A stretch of DNA of 56,014 bases from Sphingobacteriales bacterium 16-39-50 (GTDB lineage: Bacteria > Bacteroidota > Bacteroidia > Sphingobacteriales > Sphingobacteriaceae): the NCBI GenBank assembly GCA_002257025.1, contig NCHA01000018.1, positions 1 to 56,014 on the forward strand, given 5' to 3'. Below, in pieces: positions 1 to 8,591 of this stretch. Every line of letters begins with the position of its first letter. Positions within the stretch are counted from its first letter, which is position 1. The position numbers and the translations under genes are program-made. The notes below the pieces were generated by a model. The model made no database searches and was not told the DNA's origin. It worked only from the letters and a program-made list of their open reading frames with translations.

Positions 1-1
1 G

Positions 2-58
2 GGAACACTCATCATTGACAGCGCCGCCAACAAGCCAGAAAATAACACCATCGAATAG
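2..58 (+). CDS. possible C-terminal end of a truncated gene
   Basis: A short open frame runs in from the left edge and ends at a TAG at 56-58; it would encode GTLIIDSAANKPENNTIE. Its composition looks coding, but a second frame is also open over the same bases, so frame and strand are uncertain. It ends just before the hairpin at 70-95. No function can be given from 18 residues. Confidence 0.3.
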   Translation, partial: GTLIIDSAANKPENNTIE

Positions 59-63
59 GGCAT

Positions 64-97
64 AAAAAACCGTCCCATAATTACTTATGAGACGGCC
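64..97 (-). terminator. rho-independent terminator of the 129-residue gene
   Basis: Arms 70-79 and 86-95 pair over ten positions with one wobble around a six-base loop. On the minus strand the hairpin is followed directly by six T (64-69). It lies 15 bases beyond the stop codon of the gene at 111-500. Confidence 0.75.
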
Positions 98-110
98 TCC
101 TTCATTCAGA

Positions 111-500
111 TTACTTGTTAATAAAACTTTGTAATTCTTGATAGTTAAAGCCTACTATGACTTTACCTGCTTGGTAATCTTGCAGAAATTCTGCGATGTT
201 ACCTTCATTGAGCAACATAAGCGGCACATCACCGTTCCTCATGCTCATCGTCATATAAACGTAGGGCATGTTAGTGGTTTTGTGTTCTCGTTTCTCAATT
301 ACAGAGTTCACCTTGTAACCTCTGTTTGTGAAATCTATGCAAGATTCCAGATTTGACCTGAGCTTGGGAGCGAACTCATCCAATTCTGTGGTCATGTTTG
401 AGAATACTTCGGCTCCTCCGAAGTATTTGGCCAGAAATGATTCTGGCGTCAGGGTCTCAGCCGCTGCGGCTTCACCTGACCGAAAAGTAAATCTTTTCAT
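111..500 (-). CDS. hypothetical protein, mobile-island cargo
   Basis: I do not recognise this 129-residue protein. It starts MKRFTFRSG at an ATG, has no signal peptide or membrane segment, and looks like a small soluble alpha/beta protein; the middle (NMPYVYMTMSMRNGDVPLMLL) is beta-rich. It is richer in G+C than the neighbouring 606-1475 gene, which suggests a different origin. It lies between a good terminator and an inverted repeat, so it is probably its own transcription unit. Its place next to a tyrosine recombinase suggests accessory cargo; function unknown. Confidence 0.65.
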   Translation of the reverse strand: MKRFTFRSGEAAAAETLTPESFLAKYFGGAEVFSNMTTELDEFAPKLRSNLESCIDFTNRGYKVNSVIEKREHKTTNMPYVYMTMSMRNGDVPLMLLNEGNIAEFLQDYQAGKVIVGFNYQELQSFINK

Positions 501-514
501 TTTTTATTTGTTAA

Positions 515-539
515 TGCGGAATGCTTAACTGCTTCCGCA
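515..539 (-). promoter_or_regulatory. inverted repeat upstream of the 129-residue gene
   Basis: TGCGGAA (515-521) and TTCCGCA (533-539) form a perfect 7-base inverted repeat 14 bases upstream of the ATG at 500. It could be a 5' untranslated hairpin or an operator. CCTTTGT just upstream on the minus strand vaguely resembles a Bacteroidota -7 box. Function is inferred only from position. Confidence 0.3.
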
Positions 540-605
540 CTACAAAGGTTGCAGGGCTATAAGGGAGGCTTTTTTAGAAAGTAACAATCGGGAATCTACC
601 CTATA

Positions 606-1475
606 TTAGGTAATAGATTTACCCTTCTTTAATAGTTCCTTAATCATTTGGGAACACTTACTTTCGTTGAATGGAAGGCTGTATACGATATCCAAATTCC
701 TTCTCCTTATTGACGAGGCGTCAACGTTAAGAATAGAACCACCATATTGAAAGGTATCAAACAGATAAAATAATTCGAAAATTATTAGATTCTTTTTACG
801 GGAGTGAACTTTCTTTGGGATGTACTTTTCAAAATAGTCGGATAATATTTCTGCACTTTGTTGAAGCAGGTACTTTGCAAATTTTTCTCGTTTTGCTTGG
901 GGAGGTAGCTGAAACTCCTTAAGAACTTCAATCGGTGGTATTTCTTTATAATCCTCTAGCAATAAACTTAATGTTGGATTTGCAAAGGATGTTTTGAAAG
1001 CTTTAAAGATAAGTTTCAAGATCAATTGGGCAGAGCCATGATAATCTAGATTAACCCCTCCGTTTTGGCTTTTCCTTTTGAACTGGATTACAAAAGGGTC
1101 TTTTGTTGTTGATTTTTTACTTGATTTGAGTTCCTCCTTTACTATCTCCTGATATCCTATTAAGAAGTCGATGGCATTTGATGTTTCAGGGTCTAATTCA
1201 AAATAGAACTGATCGTTATCAAGTTCTCTGATGATTACTTGGTTTATGTATATTAAATCAATCCAGAATTCATCAGCGATATTGTATTTATTCATCAACT
1301 GGGCAAATCTATCTTGAAATGGATCTACCTCTGATTCCTGTAAATCAAAGGCTAAATCTATTTTAAAACCCAAATCTTCCGCACCTGTATGATTTAACTT
1401 ATTGAATGTATTACCCATTTCAGGGTAATAAGGATATAGCCGAGGTAGGTTTACTGTAAAGGAATGATAGATCAT
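606..1475 (-). CDS. hypothetical protein, AT-rich island gene
   Basis: I do not recognise this protein of 289 residues from the ATG at 1475; a TTG at 1496 would add seven residues. It is soluble, Lys- and Leu-rich, without signal peptide or membrane segment, with helical stretches in the second half. A basic patch (KKVHSRKKN, then RRRN) sits near the C-terminus and could contact nucleic acid, but no known helix-turn-helix or nuclease motif is visible. It is codirectional with the recombinase but separated from it by a terminator. Probably cargo of the same element; no function assigned. Confidence 0.65.
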   Translation of the reverse strand: MIYHSFTVNLPRLYPYYPEMGNTFNKLNHTGAEDLGFKIDLAFDLQESEVDPFQDRFAQLMNKYNIADEFWIDLIYINQVIIRELDNDQFYFELDPETSNAIDFLIGYQEIVKEELKSSKKSTTKDPFVIQFKRKSQNGGVNLDYHGSAQLILKLIFKAFKTSFANPTLSLLLEDYKEIPPIEVLKEFQLPPQAKREKFAKYLLQQSAEILSDYFEKYIPKKVHSRKKNLIIFELFYLFDTFQYGGSILNVDASSIRRRNLDIVYSLPFNESKCSQMIKELLKKGKSIT

Positions 1476-1496
1476 TTGCTTATTATAGAGAGGCAA

Positions 1497-1531
1497 AATA
1501 AAAAATCCTGCCCTTATTAAAGACAGGATTT
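1497..1531 (-). terminator. rho-independent terminator after the integrase
   Basis: AAATCCTG (1503-1510) pairs perfectly with CAGGATTT (1524-1531). On the minus strand the hairpin is followed by a T-rich run. It lies just after the recombinase stop at 1541 and before the next minus-strand gene. Confidence 0.8.
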
Positions 1532-1540
1532 GTATAGTTC

Positions 1541-2767
1541 TCAGATTTTAAATTTTAGTTTCCTTTCAACTTCTTCCGGGATATTGAGTAAATCATCCAG
1601 ATTCCGGAGATAAGTTTCAGTCTGCGCAATGTTTTTGTGACCATTTTTGACTTTAATCTTATCGATGCTGAAACCTTCATATAACCTTTCATGAACTGTT
1701 GCTGTATGCTTTATGCCATAAAAAGTACTATCAGGGTGTAGGTTCAGATCCTTTTTGATTTGCTGAAATGAGTAATGCATGTTACTGTAGTTATATTGTC
1801 TTAAACCAACAAATCCAATTCTGTCTTTTTTATTATAAGAAATAAAGTAGTGCTTTTGGGTATTTGGGTCACTAAAGGCAATATTGAGGGAGATAAGATG
1901 GTCAAATAAAGGTTTATCTATCGCAAGACTTCTTTCTCTGCGAGTTTTTGCTTTTGCTGCTTTCAGATGGATGAATCTCCTTTCTATATCAAAATCTTCC
2001 AATTGAAGCCTGCAGATCTCTCTTGGCCTCAGATGGGTGTAGTATATCATTAGTACCATAGTCAGATAGGGTGGTTGCCTGTGGTCTTTTAAGTATTGAA
2101 TGATGTCTTGGAATTCCTGAACAGAAAAGACTTTATGTTTCTTACTGTCATTAGTATTCAAGGCATTACCAAATTGAGCCTGATGTACCGGGTTTTTTGT
2201 AATGACTCCTTTTCTTATAAAATGGTTAAGAACAAAGGACAATCGGTCTTTATATTCCCTAATAGTCTTAATGGATAAATTCCTTTTCAGATGGCTTGAC
2301 TGGTAGGAAAGCATGTATTTGACATAATCTTCTATCAGAAAAGTATCAATCTCATATAGTTTGATATTCTCCATCTGTTGAACTTTCAGGAATTTAGTAA
2401 AGAACTCAATTCCAATTGTGTAGTTAGAGATTGTGGTTTCAGAGACAAATCCTTTTCTGCTATTCAAATATTGTTCAATAGCATCGCTGATAGGAATTTC
2501 AGGATTTATGACGGTTTTAATAGAAACATCGTTAAAAGTCTTCCCATCATAGACCTGAGTTTGAAGTTTATGATCAACTTCACTGTACAGTTCCTTAATT
2601 AATTTTGTCCTTCTGCTTTCGGTGAGTCCTTTATTATTCAGTCCATTTGAAAACTTTACTAGTTTTCTTTTTCCATCACTCTTGTAATAAAAGTAGATAA
2701 AGCAGTTGTTACCCTTAACAATTGAAATTGTTGAACAGTTTGGGTTTAGTGGGTAGTGTGATCTCAT
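1541..2767 (-). CDS. tyrosine-type site-specific recombinase (integrase)
   Basis: A 408-residue phage-integrase-family recombinase from the ATG at 2767 (a TTG at 2788 would add seven residues). It has an N-terminal arm-binding-like region, a SAM-like core-binding domain (about 95-190) and a catalytic domain. Seen: box I Arg in THLRPREI (R247), box III His in NGHKN (H377) and the nucleophile in TETYLR (Y386). Box II reads YGIKHT, so the usual His and Arg of HxLRHT are Tyr350 and Lys353. Such variants occur among Bacteroidota mobile-element integrases, so it may still be active. It marks the boundary of a genomic island whose rest lies left of the window. The ATG lies 94 bases from the divergent ccmC-like gene. 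Confidence 0.92.
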   Translation of the reverse strand: MRSHYPLNPNCSTISIVKGNNCFIYFYYKSDGKRKLVKFSNGLNNKGLTESRRTKLIKELYSEVDHKLQTQVYDGKTFNDVSIKTVINPEIPISDAIEQYLNSRKGFVSETTISNYTIGIEFFTKFLKVQQMENIKLYEIDTFLIEDYVKYMLSYQSSHLKRNLSIKTIREYKDRLSFVLNHFIRKGVITKNPVHQAQFGNALNTNDSKKHKVFSVQEFQDIIQYLKDHRQPPYLTMVLMIYYTHLRPREICRLQLEDFDIERRFIHLKAAKAKTRRERSLAIDKPLFDHLISLNIAFSDPNTQKHYFISYNKKDRIGFVGLRQYNYSNMHYSFQQIKKDLNLHPDSTFYGIKHTATVHERLYEGFSIDKIKVKNGHKNIAQTETYLRNLDDLLNIPEEVERKLKFKI

Positions 2768-2860
2768 TTGATTACTTTTGATTACCAAATCGCAGTAAAA
2801 AAGACCTTTATACTATTACAAATAATGTTTTACCTTTGGAAGGATTAATTCAAGAACCTT

Positions 2861-3526
2861 ATGAATAAAAACTGGTGGAAAATCCTGGCCACAGTTCTTG
2901 TGCTCTACTCAATTATTGCGGGGTTTTTATTTCATGTTCCGGCAAAGCCGATCTTAAACGAAACTATCCGGAATATACATTTTCATGTACCAATGTGGTT
3001 TTCCATGATTGTCATGCTTACCGTTTCTTTTGTATACAGTATCCGCTATCTGAACTCTTCAAATGAAAATGATGATCTGATGGCCGTAGAAAGTGCCAAC
3101 GTAGGAATCATTTTCGGTATCCTGGGTCTGGTTACCGGTGCAGTATGGGCTAAATATACCTGGGGTGAAGCCTGGAGTAATGACCCGAAACAAAATAGTG
3201 CGGCAATTGCTTTGCTTGTTTACCTGGCTTACCTGGTGCTAAGAAACTCTCTCGAAGAAGAACAGAAAAGAGGCAGAATATCAGCAGTCTATAATATTTT
3301 CGCATTCCCTATCATGGTGGTGCTGTTGTTCATACTTCCGCGGATGACCGACTCACTCCATCCTGGAAATGGTGGTAACCCCGGATTTAATACCAAGGAT
3401 ATGGCACCAGAGTTGCGCCCGGTATTTTATCCGGCAGTATTGGGTTGGATTTTGATCAGTACATGGATTACAACTATCAGATATAGAATAAGGAAGGTTG
3501 AGAATAGGCAAAACTTTGTTAATTGA
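2861..3526 (+). CDS. ccmC: CcmC-like heme handling protein (cytochrome c maturation)
   Basis: A 221-residue protein with about six membrane helices of the CcmC/CcsA family, which presents heme at the outer face of the cytoplasmic membrane for transfer to CcmE. The tryptophan-rich motif is a variant (WGEAWSNDPK, from residue 101; classic CcmC has WGxWWxWDxRLT). Candidate heme ligands are His40/His42 (NIHFHVP) and His167 (SLHPGN) in the two flanking loops. It heads the ccm genes here. In related genomes ccmB usually lies just upstream; instead the island integrase is found there. Confidence 0.88.
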   Translation: MNKNWWKILATVLVLYSIIAGFLFHVPAKPILNETIRNIHFHVPMWFSMIVMLTVSFVYSIRYLNSSNENDDLMAVESANVGIIFGILGLVTGAVWAKYTWGEAWSNDPKQNSAAIALLVYLAYLVLRNSLEEEQKRGRISAVYNIFAFPIMVVLLFILPRMTDSLHPGNGGNPGFNTKDMAPELRPVFYPAVLGWILISTWITTIRYRIRKVENRQNFVN

Positions 3527-3527
3527 C

Positions 3528-3646
3528 ACCCGATAGCTATCGGGTTGATAATTGACAGTTGAGAATGGAGCGTGAGATACAGTAGGATGTCATCCCGACG
3601 CAGGAGGGAACTTAGCAGCTAAGTTGATACCCGTTAGCTATAGGGT
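3528..3646. repeat. palindromic intergenic repeat cluster
   Basis: ACCCGATAGCTATCGGGT (3528-3545) is a perfect 18-base palindrome three bases from the stop of the upstream gene. A degenerate copy, ACCCGTTAGCTATAGGGT, lies at 3629-3646, and both are followed by TTGATAATTG. Between them is GGATGTCATCC plus CGACGCAGGAGGG, which recurs near 52181. The same palindrome is found at 52099-52116 and decayed at 31848-31866 and 55895-55910. Confidence 0.8.
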
Positions 3647-3750
3647 TGATAATTGGAGAACATATTTGATGTTTAATGTAATTTACTGACAACAGACAAC
3701 CAATTTGAGAAGTGTTATATACAAAAAACTAAAAAATTAATTTCGGTAAA

Positions 3751-3966
3751 ATGAAAAAATTTATCCTTACACTAGCCTTAATTCTGTCATTTGCATTAAA
3801 CCTTCTGGCACAGAATTCCAATGGAGTTGAGATGGCAGATTCCCTTAGAAGTTCCGGAAAGATTTATGTAGTAGTACTGGTTATTTCAGTTGTCTTCATA
3901 GGATTAGCCATTTATCTCTTTTCCATTGATAGCCGCTTGAAAAAAATTGAAAAACAGAAGCAATAA
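3751..3966 (+). CDS. CcmD-family small membrane protein
   Basis: A 71-residue protein with an N-terminal signal-like hydrophobic segment ending in LLAQ (1-21), then one membrane helix (about 38-57) and a short basic tail (RLKKIEKQKQ). Size, topology and position match the CcmD-like proteins found between ccmC and glutamate dehydrogenase in Bacteroidota; CcmD stabilises the CcmABC-CcmE complex. The sequence itself is too short for a motif-based call, so the assignment rests mainly on context. A repeat-bearing gap of 224 bases separates it from the ccmC-like gene. Confidence 0.75.
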   Translation: MKKFILTLALILSFALNLLAQNSNGVEMADSLRSSGKIYVVVLVISVVFIGLAIYLFSIDSRLKKIEKQKQ

Positions 3967-4115
3967 ATATTCCTTGTTTAAGTTCTTTAAATAAGGTTTA
4001 TACCTGCTTATTAGATATTGTATCCTATACACTAAGTAATTTTCATTTTTAGTATCGGTTTATTTCTATCAACTTTGCAGAAAATAACCAATTATTCAAA
4101 TTAATTTATTTTCTT

Positions 4116-5552
4116 ATGGCTAAGTCTATAGACGCAGCGCACTCAGAAACTTCGTTTTTTGGTGACGTTTGCCAGTTTTTTGATCATGCAGCACAATTTA
4201 CTTCCCACCCGGAGGGATTGCTTGACCAGATCAGGTCATGTAACAGTGTTTATCGTTTCCGTTTCCCAATTCGTCGTGAGAACGGTTTTGAAGTAATTGA
4301 TGCCTGGAGAGTAGAACATTCACATCATAAATCACCAACAAAGGGTGGTATTCGTTACAGCGACATGGTAAATGAGGATGAGGTGATGGCACTTGCAGCA
4401 CTCATGACTTATAAGTGTGCGATTGTAAATGTTCCTTTCGGTGGTGCAAAAGGAGGTATTAAGATCAATACTAAAGATTATACTGTTGCCGAACTTGAAA
4501 CCATCACCCGCAGATATACTGTTGAATTAATTAAAAAGAATTTTATCGGTCCTGGTATTGATGTTCCTGCACCTGATTATGGTTCAGGCGAACGTGAAAT
4601 GAGCTGGATTGCAGATACTTATCAAACGATGAATCCCGGTCAATTGGATGCTTTAGGTTGTGTTACCGGTAAACCGATTGCATTGCATGGTATTGCCGGA
4701 CGAAGGGAAGCAACCGGTCGCGGGGTAGCTATTGCTGTGCGCGAATGCGTTGATATCTCCGAAGACATGAATAAACTCGGACTGAGTACAGGTTTATCCG
4801 GTAAACGGGTGATCGTTCAGGGATTGGGAAATGTGGGTTACCATACCATTAAATATCTGATTGAGTTTGGTGCTACAGTTGTTGGTATCTGTGAGTTTGA
4901 AGGAGCTATTTACAATCCTAACGGACTTAATCTGGATGAAGTATTCTACCATCGCAAAACCACTGGTTCGATTCTTGGTTTTGCCGGATCAACAAAGGAA
5001 TTTATTAATTCGGCCGAAGGTTTGGAACAGGAATGTGATATTTTGGTACCTGCTGCACTCGAAAACCAGATCACGATAGCGAATGTGGCTAATATTAAAG
5101 CAAAAATTATTGCTGAAGCTGCCAACGGGCCAACTACGCCGGATGCAGCCGATTTTCTTATCAAAAAGGGTTGTATTTTAATCCCTGATATGTATTGTAA
5201 TGCCGGTGGTGTTACGGTTTCTTATTTCGAGTGGCTTAAAAACCTTTCGCATGTGGCATTTGGCCGTATGGATAAGCGTTATGAAGAAAATGCCAATCAG
5301 AATCTGGTCAATATGGTAGAAAAGATCACAGGTATTTCCCTTGATTCAGCTCAAAGGAGTATAATCGTTAAAGGAGCTTCTGAACTGGAATTAGTTAATT
5401 CCGGACTAGAAGACACCATGATCCGATCTTATCATGAGATACGTGATATACAAATGGCTAATCCGAAAATTGACGGGCTCAGAACTGCTGCATTTGTTGG
5501 TTCCATCGATAAAGTCGCAGTTTCTTACATGAATATGGGAATCTGGCCATAA
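4116..5552 (+). CDS. gdhA: Glu/Leu/Phe/Val dehydrogenase (glutamate dehydrogenase)
   Basis: A 478-residue NAD(P)-dependent glutamate dehydrogenase interconverting glutamate with 2-oxoglutarate and ammonia in the cytoplasm. Substrate-domain motifs: SPTKGGIR (73-80), NVPFGGAKGG (105-114) carrying the substrate and catalytic lysines, and GPGIDVPAPD. The Rossmann fold is marked by VQGLGNVGYHT, and EAANGPT is the family motif late in that domain. The length exceeds the usual 410-450 residues. The gene sits inside the ccm operon, an arrangement recurrent in Bacteroidota. It is followed by its own terminator. Cofactor preference cannot be settled by eye. Confidence 0.93.
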   Translation: MAKSIDAAHSETSFFGDVCQFFDHAAQFTSHPEGLLDQIRSCNSVYRFRFPIRRENGFEVIDAWRVEHSHHKSPTKGGIRYSDMVNEDEVMALAALMTYKCAIVNVPFGGAKGGIKINTKDYTVAELETITRRYTVELIKKNFIGPGIDVPAPDYGSGEREMSWIADTYQTMNPGQLDALGCVTGKPIALHGIAGRREATGRGVAIAVRECVDISEDMNKLGLSTGLSGKRVIVQGLGNVGYHTIKYLIEFGATVVGICEFEGAIYNPNGLNLDEVFYHRKTTGSILGFAGSTKEFINSAEGLEQECDILVPAALENQITIANVANIKAKIIAEAANGPTTPDAADFLIKKGCILIPDMYCNAGGVTVSYFEWLKNLSHVAFGRMDKRYEENANQNLVNMVEKITGISLDSAQRSIIVKGASELELVNSGLEDTMIRSYHEIRDIQMANPKIDGLRTAAFVGSIDKVAVSYMNMGIWP

Positions 5553-5570
5553 TCAGAACTGTTTAATTAT

Positions 5571-5603
5571 ACAAAGGGAGGCTGTTAAGTTTCCCTTTGT
5601 TAT
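5571..5603 (+). terminator. terminator after glutamate dehydrogenase
   Basis: ACAAAGGGA (5571-5579) pairs perfectly with TCCCTTTGT (5592-5600), followed by TTATTTAG. The T-run is short, so it may be leaky and let some transcription run into ccmE. Confidence 0.6.
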
Positions 5604-5639
5604 TTAGAATGATTCTAATATAGAAACATTCTTGTTATA

Positions 5640-5672
5640 TTGACTACTAAAGTGAAGTATTTAGTACTTTTG
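5640..5672 (+). promoter_or_regulatory. Bacteroidota-type promoter of ccmE-ccmF
   Basis: TACTTTTG (5665-5672) matches the TAnnTTTG -7 box, with TTG at 5640-5642 as a partial -33 box, 22 bases upstream. The predicted transcript would start near 5679, downstream of the TTG at 5676, which supports the ATG at 5709 as the ccmE start. Confidence 0.5.
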
Positions 5673-5708
5673 TAATTGCATTTGATTGAATTAGTTAAAA
5701 GCATAATT

Positions 5709-6119
5709 ATGAAGAAGAGTTCCATCGCCGGTATCGTTATCATCGCATTAGCAATTGGTATTATAATCAGTACATACGCTGATTCAAGTACTTATGGATC
5801 ATTTGCCGATGCCACAGAGAGCAGTTCAGAATTACACGTTGTTGGGCAACTGAATAAGGAAAAAGAGCTTTTTTATAAACCACAGCAGGATGCCAATTAT
5901 TTTGCATTCTATATGAAAGATAATGAAGGGAAGGAGTGTAAAGTGGTGTTTAATGGCTCCAAGCCTCAGGATTTTGAGCGTTCTGAACAAATTGTATTAA
6001 CGGGCAAAATGATAGGTAATGAATTTCACGCTTCAAAAATACTAATGAAGTGCCCTTCTAAATATACTACGGATGAGGTAGAGGTTACCGAAGTGACTGC
6101 TACATCCACAAAAATCTAA
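5709..6119 (+). CDS. ccmE: cytochrome c maturation heme chaperone CcmE, Cys-type
   Basis: A 136-residue periplasmic heme chaperone anchored by one N-terminal membrane helix (about 6-24), followed by an OB-fold domain. It receives heme from CcmC and passes it to CcmF for attachment to apocytochrome c. In classical CcmE the heme is held by His in HxxxY; here the motif is CPSKY, so Cys115 and Tyr119 form CxxxY. Cys-type CcmE is known from variant system I organisms lacking CcmH, such as Desulfovibrio and archaea. The gene ends six bases before ccmF. An upstream TTG at 5676 is rejected because it would precede the likely transcription start. Confidence 0.9.
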   Translation: MKKSSIAGIVIIALAIGIIISTYADSSTYGSFADATESSSELHVVGQLNKEKELFYKPQQDANYFAFYMKDNEGKECKVVFNGSKPQDFERSEQIVLTGKMIGNEFHASKILMKCPSKYTTDEVEVTEVTATSTKI

Positions 6120-6125
6120 ATCTTA

Positions 6126-8591
6126 ATGGAAATACAATACATTGGAGAAAACCTTCTTCCGGGGAAGTTAGGTCAGTTCTTCATCATCTTGTCGTTTTGT
6201 ACTGCTCTTTTGGCAACTCTTGCCTATTATTTTGCAACCACCACGGCACTCTCTAAAGACCAGTCAAAGCAGGCAAGTTCTGATGGCTGGAGACGAATCG
6301 CAAGAATTGCATTCCGCTTAAATACAGTTGCCGTTATTGGAATAGGATCCTGCCTGTATTATATTATCTATAATCACTTGTTTGAATACCATTATGCATG
6401 GGCTCACTCATCGAAGATACTTCCGGTTTACTATATTATATCTTCATTTTGGGAAGGGCAGGAAGGAAGTTTTTGGCTATGGATGTTCTGGCAGGCATTT
6501 TTAGGAACAATTATTCTTTCAAAGGGCAAAACCTGGGAAAATTCAGTCATGACCACTATTATGCTTTCTCAGGCCTTTATCGCGTCAATGCTGGTAGGGG
6601 TTGAGGTATTCGGACTCAGAGTTGGAAGTTCTCCATTTATCTTGTTAAGAGATGCGGTACCGGGGCCAATCTTCGCGCGAGGCGATTACCTGAGTATGAT
6701 TACTGATGGTAATGGATTAAACCCCCTATTACAGAACTACTGGATGGTCATACATCCACCAACATTGTTCCTTGGATTTGCATCCATGATTGTTCCATTT
6801 GCCTATGCAATTGGCGGACTTTGGGAGAGAAGATATTCAGAATGGATCACCCCAGCTTTACCATGGACACTTTTTGCCGTGATGATTCTGGGAACAGGTA
6901 TCATTATGGGATCATTCTGGGCATACGAAGCATTGAATTTTGGAGGTTTCTGGGCCTGGGACCCGGTTGAGAATGCCTCTATCATTCCATGGATGACTTT
7001 GATTGCAGCTGTTCACGTTCTGATTGCTTATAGAAATTCGGGCCATTCTTATTTTACAGCCACTTTCCTGGTTCTGATCAGCTTTGTACTGGTGCTTTAT
7101 GCCTCCTTCCTTACCCGTAGTGGTATTTTAGGTGAAACATCTGTACACGCTTTTACAGATTTAGGGATGTTCTGGCATCTTGTTCTTTATGTAGTGGCAT
7201 TCCTCTTTATCGCTGTTTTGTTTCTGGTTATCCGCTGGAAGGAACTGCCGATAACCAAAAAGGATGAAGAAACTTATTCGCGCGAATTCTGGCTTTTTAT
7301 AGGTGCTTTGGTATTATCAATCGCTTGCGTTCAGATACTTGCGAGTACCTCAGTGCCGGTATTTAATGCCATTTTCGGGACTGAAATTGCACCACCAGCA
7401 GATGTTATTGCGCATTACAACAAATGGCAGGTTCCTTTTGCTGTAGTAATTGCCTTCATTTCGGCATTTTCTCAATTCCTGAAATACAAAAAGACAGATC
7501 CTAAAAAGTTCTTTGTCAGTATTTCAATATCTCTGCTTGTTTCAGTATTCATTACCGCAGCAGCCGTTTACGTGATGAATATATATACCAATGTGATGTA
7601 TATCATCCTGACCTATGCTTCAGTATTTTCGATACTTGCGAATGCCAAGATTCTGGGTGAAGCTTTCAAAGGGAAGTGGAGACTTGCAGGATCTGCAGTT
7701 GCACATATTGGCTTTGCCTTATTGCTTGTCGGAGCACTTGTCGCTGCCGCAACGAATAAAATTATTTCAATCAATAATACAGGGATTGGTTTTGGTGATG
7801 AGTTCGCAAAGAGTAATAACCCCCGTGAAAACATTATCCTGTACAAGGATGAGCCTACGAAGATGGATCGTTATACCATCACTTATTTGGGTGATTCAAC
7901 ACAGGGTGTAAATACCTATTACAGAATAAATTATAAAGTGATTGATGAGAAGAGCGGAGACGTTAAAGAGAACTTTACGCTTTATCCTAATGCTCAGCAA
8001 AATGCCAAAATGAGGCAGATCATTGCTTCTCCTGATACCCGTCATTACCTGTTTCATGATGTTTATACCCATGTAAGCAGCGTGCCTTTGAAAGAAGAGG
8101 ACCATGAAGATCATGAGGGTCATTCTGAGGATGAAAAATATGAAAAGCCTGCTACTTATGAAGTGAATGTTGGCGACACAGTTCGTTTCAGAGAAGGTTA
8201 TATATTGGTTAAGGGTATTAACCGTGAAGCAAAGATTCAGAATATTCCTGTTGGTGAACGGGATATCGCCATTGGCTTGCAGTTAGATATTGTTTCAGAT
8301 GGTAAAGTTTACCCATCTGAGCCTATCTATTTATTAAAAGATGGTTCCAAATTTGATTTCGGAAAGACAGTCGATGAAAAGGGACTGAAATTACGCTTTT
8401 CAAATGTTTATCCTGATAAGGACAAGCTTGAGCTGATGGTTTATCAGAAACCAAAAGCAGAGAAGGATTGGGTAGTATTAAAAGCCATTGAATTTCCATA
8501 TATAAATTTATTCTGGGGAGGAACCATCATTATGGTGATCGGATTTATACTATCCATTTTCAGGAGAAATAAGGAAATCAAACCAGCCTGA
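6126..8591 (+). CDS. ccmF: CcmF-like cytochrome c heme lyase subunit
   Basis: An 821-residue polytopic membrane protein of the CcmF/CcsA superfamily that joins heme from CcmE to apocytochrome c thiols. It carries the WWD signature GGFWAWDPVEN (273-283) and flanking histidines, for example VIHPPTLFLG (His210) and the region before LTRSGILGETSVHAF. Around residues 657-676 a periplasmic loop is rich in His, Glu and Asp (EEDHEDHEGHSEDE), which could bind metal or be a flexible insertion. The C-terminal tail has a final membrane helix. It is tightly linked to ccmE and overlaps the next start by one base (TGATG). Confidence 0.92.
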   Translation: MEIQYIGENLLPGKLGQFFIILSFCTALLATLAYYFATTTALSKDQSKQASSDGWRRIARIAFRLNTVAVIGIGSCLYYIIYNHLFEYHYAWAHSSKILPVYYIISSFWEGQEGSFWLWMFWQAFLGTIILSKGKTWENSVMTTIMLSQAFIASMLVGVEVFGLRVGSSPFILLRDAVPGPIFARGDYLSMITDGNGLNPLLQNYWMVIHPPTLFLGFASMIVPFAYAIGGLWERRYSEWITPALPWTLFAVMILGTGIIMGSFWAYEALNFGGFWAWDPVENASIIPWMTLIAAVHVLIAYRNSGHSYFTATFLVLISFVLVLYASFLTRSGILGETSVHAFTDLGMFWHLVLYVVAFLFIAVLFLVIRWKELPITKKDEETYSREFWLFIGALVLSIACVQILASTSVPVFNAIFGTEIAPPADVIAHYNKWQVPFAVVIAFISAFSQFLKYKKTDPKKFFVSISISLLVSVFITAAAVYVMNIYTNVMYIILTYASVFSILANAKILGEAFKGKWRLAGSAVAHIGFALLLVGALVAAATNKIISINNTGIGFGDEFAKSNNPRENIILYKDEPTKMDRYTITYLGDSTQGVNTYYRINYKVIDEKSGDVKENFTLYPNAQQNAKMRQIIASPDTRHYLFHDVYTHVSSVPLKEEDHEDHEGHSEDEKYEKPATYEVNVGDTVRFREGYILVKGINREAKIQNIPVGERDIAIGLQLDIVSDGKVYPSEPIYLLKDGSKFDFGKTVDEKGLKLRFSNVYPDKDKLELMVYQKPKAEKDWVVLKAIEFPYINLFWGGTIIMVIGFILSIFRRNKEIKPA

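Noticed and set aside
111..1475. Toxin-antitoxin pair formed by the two unknown island genes
   Set aside because: The genes are 105 bases or more apart, of 129 and 289 residues, and no toxin or antitoxin motif can be seen.
5676..5708. TTG start for ccmE
   Set aside because: It lies upstream of the likely transcription start, and the membrane anchor begins properly at the ATG at 5709.
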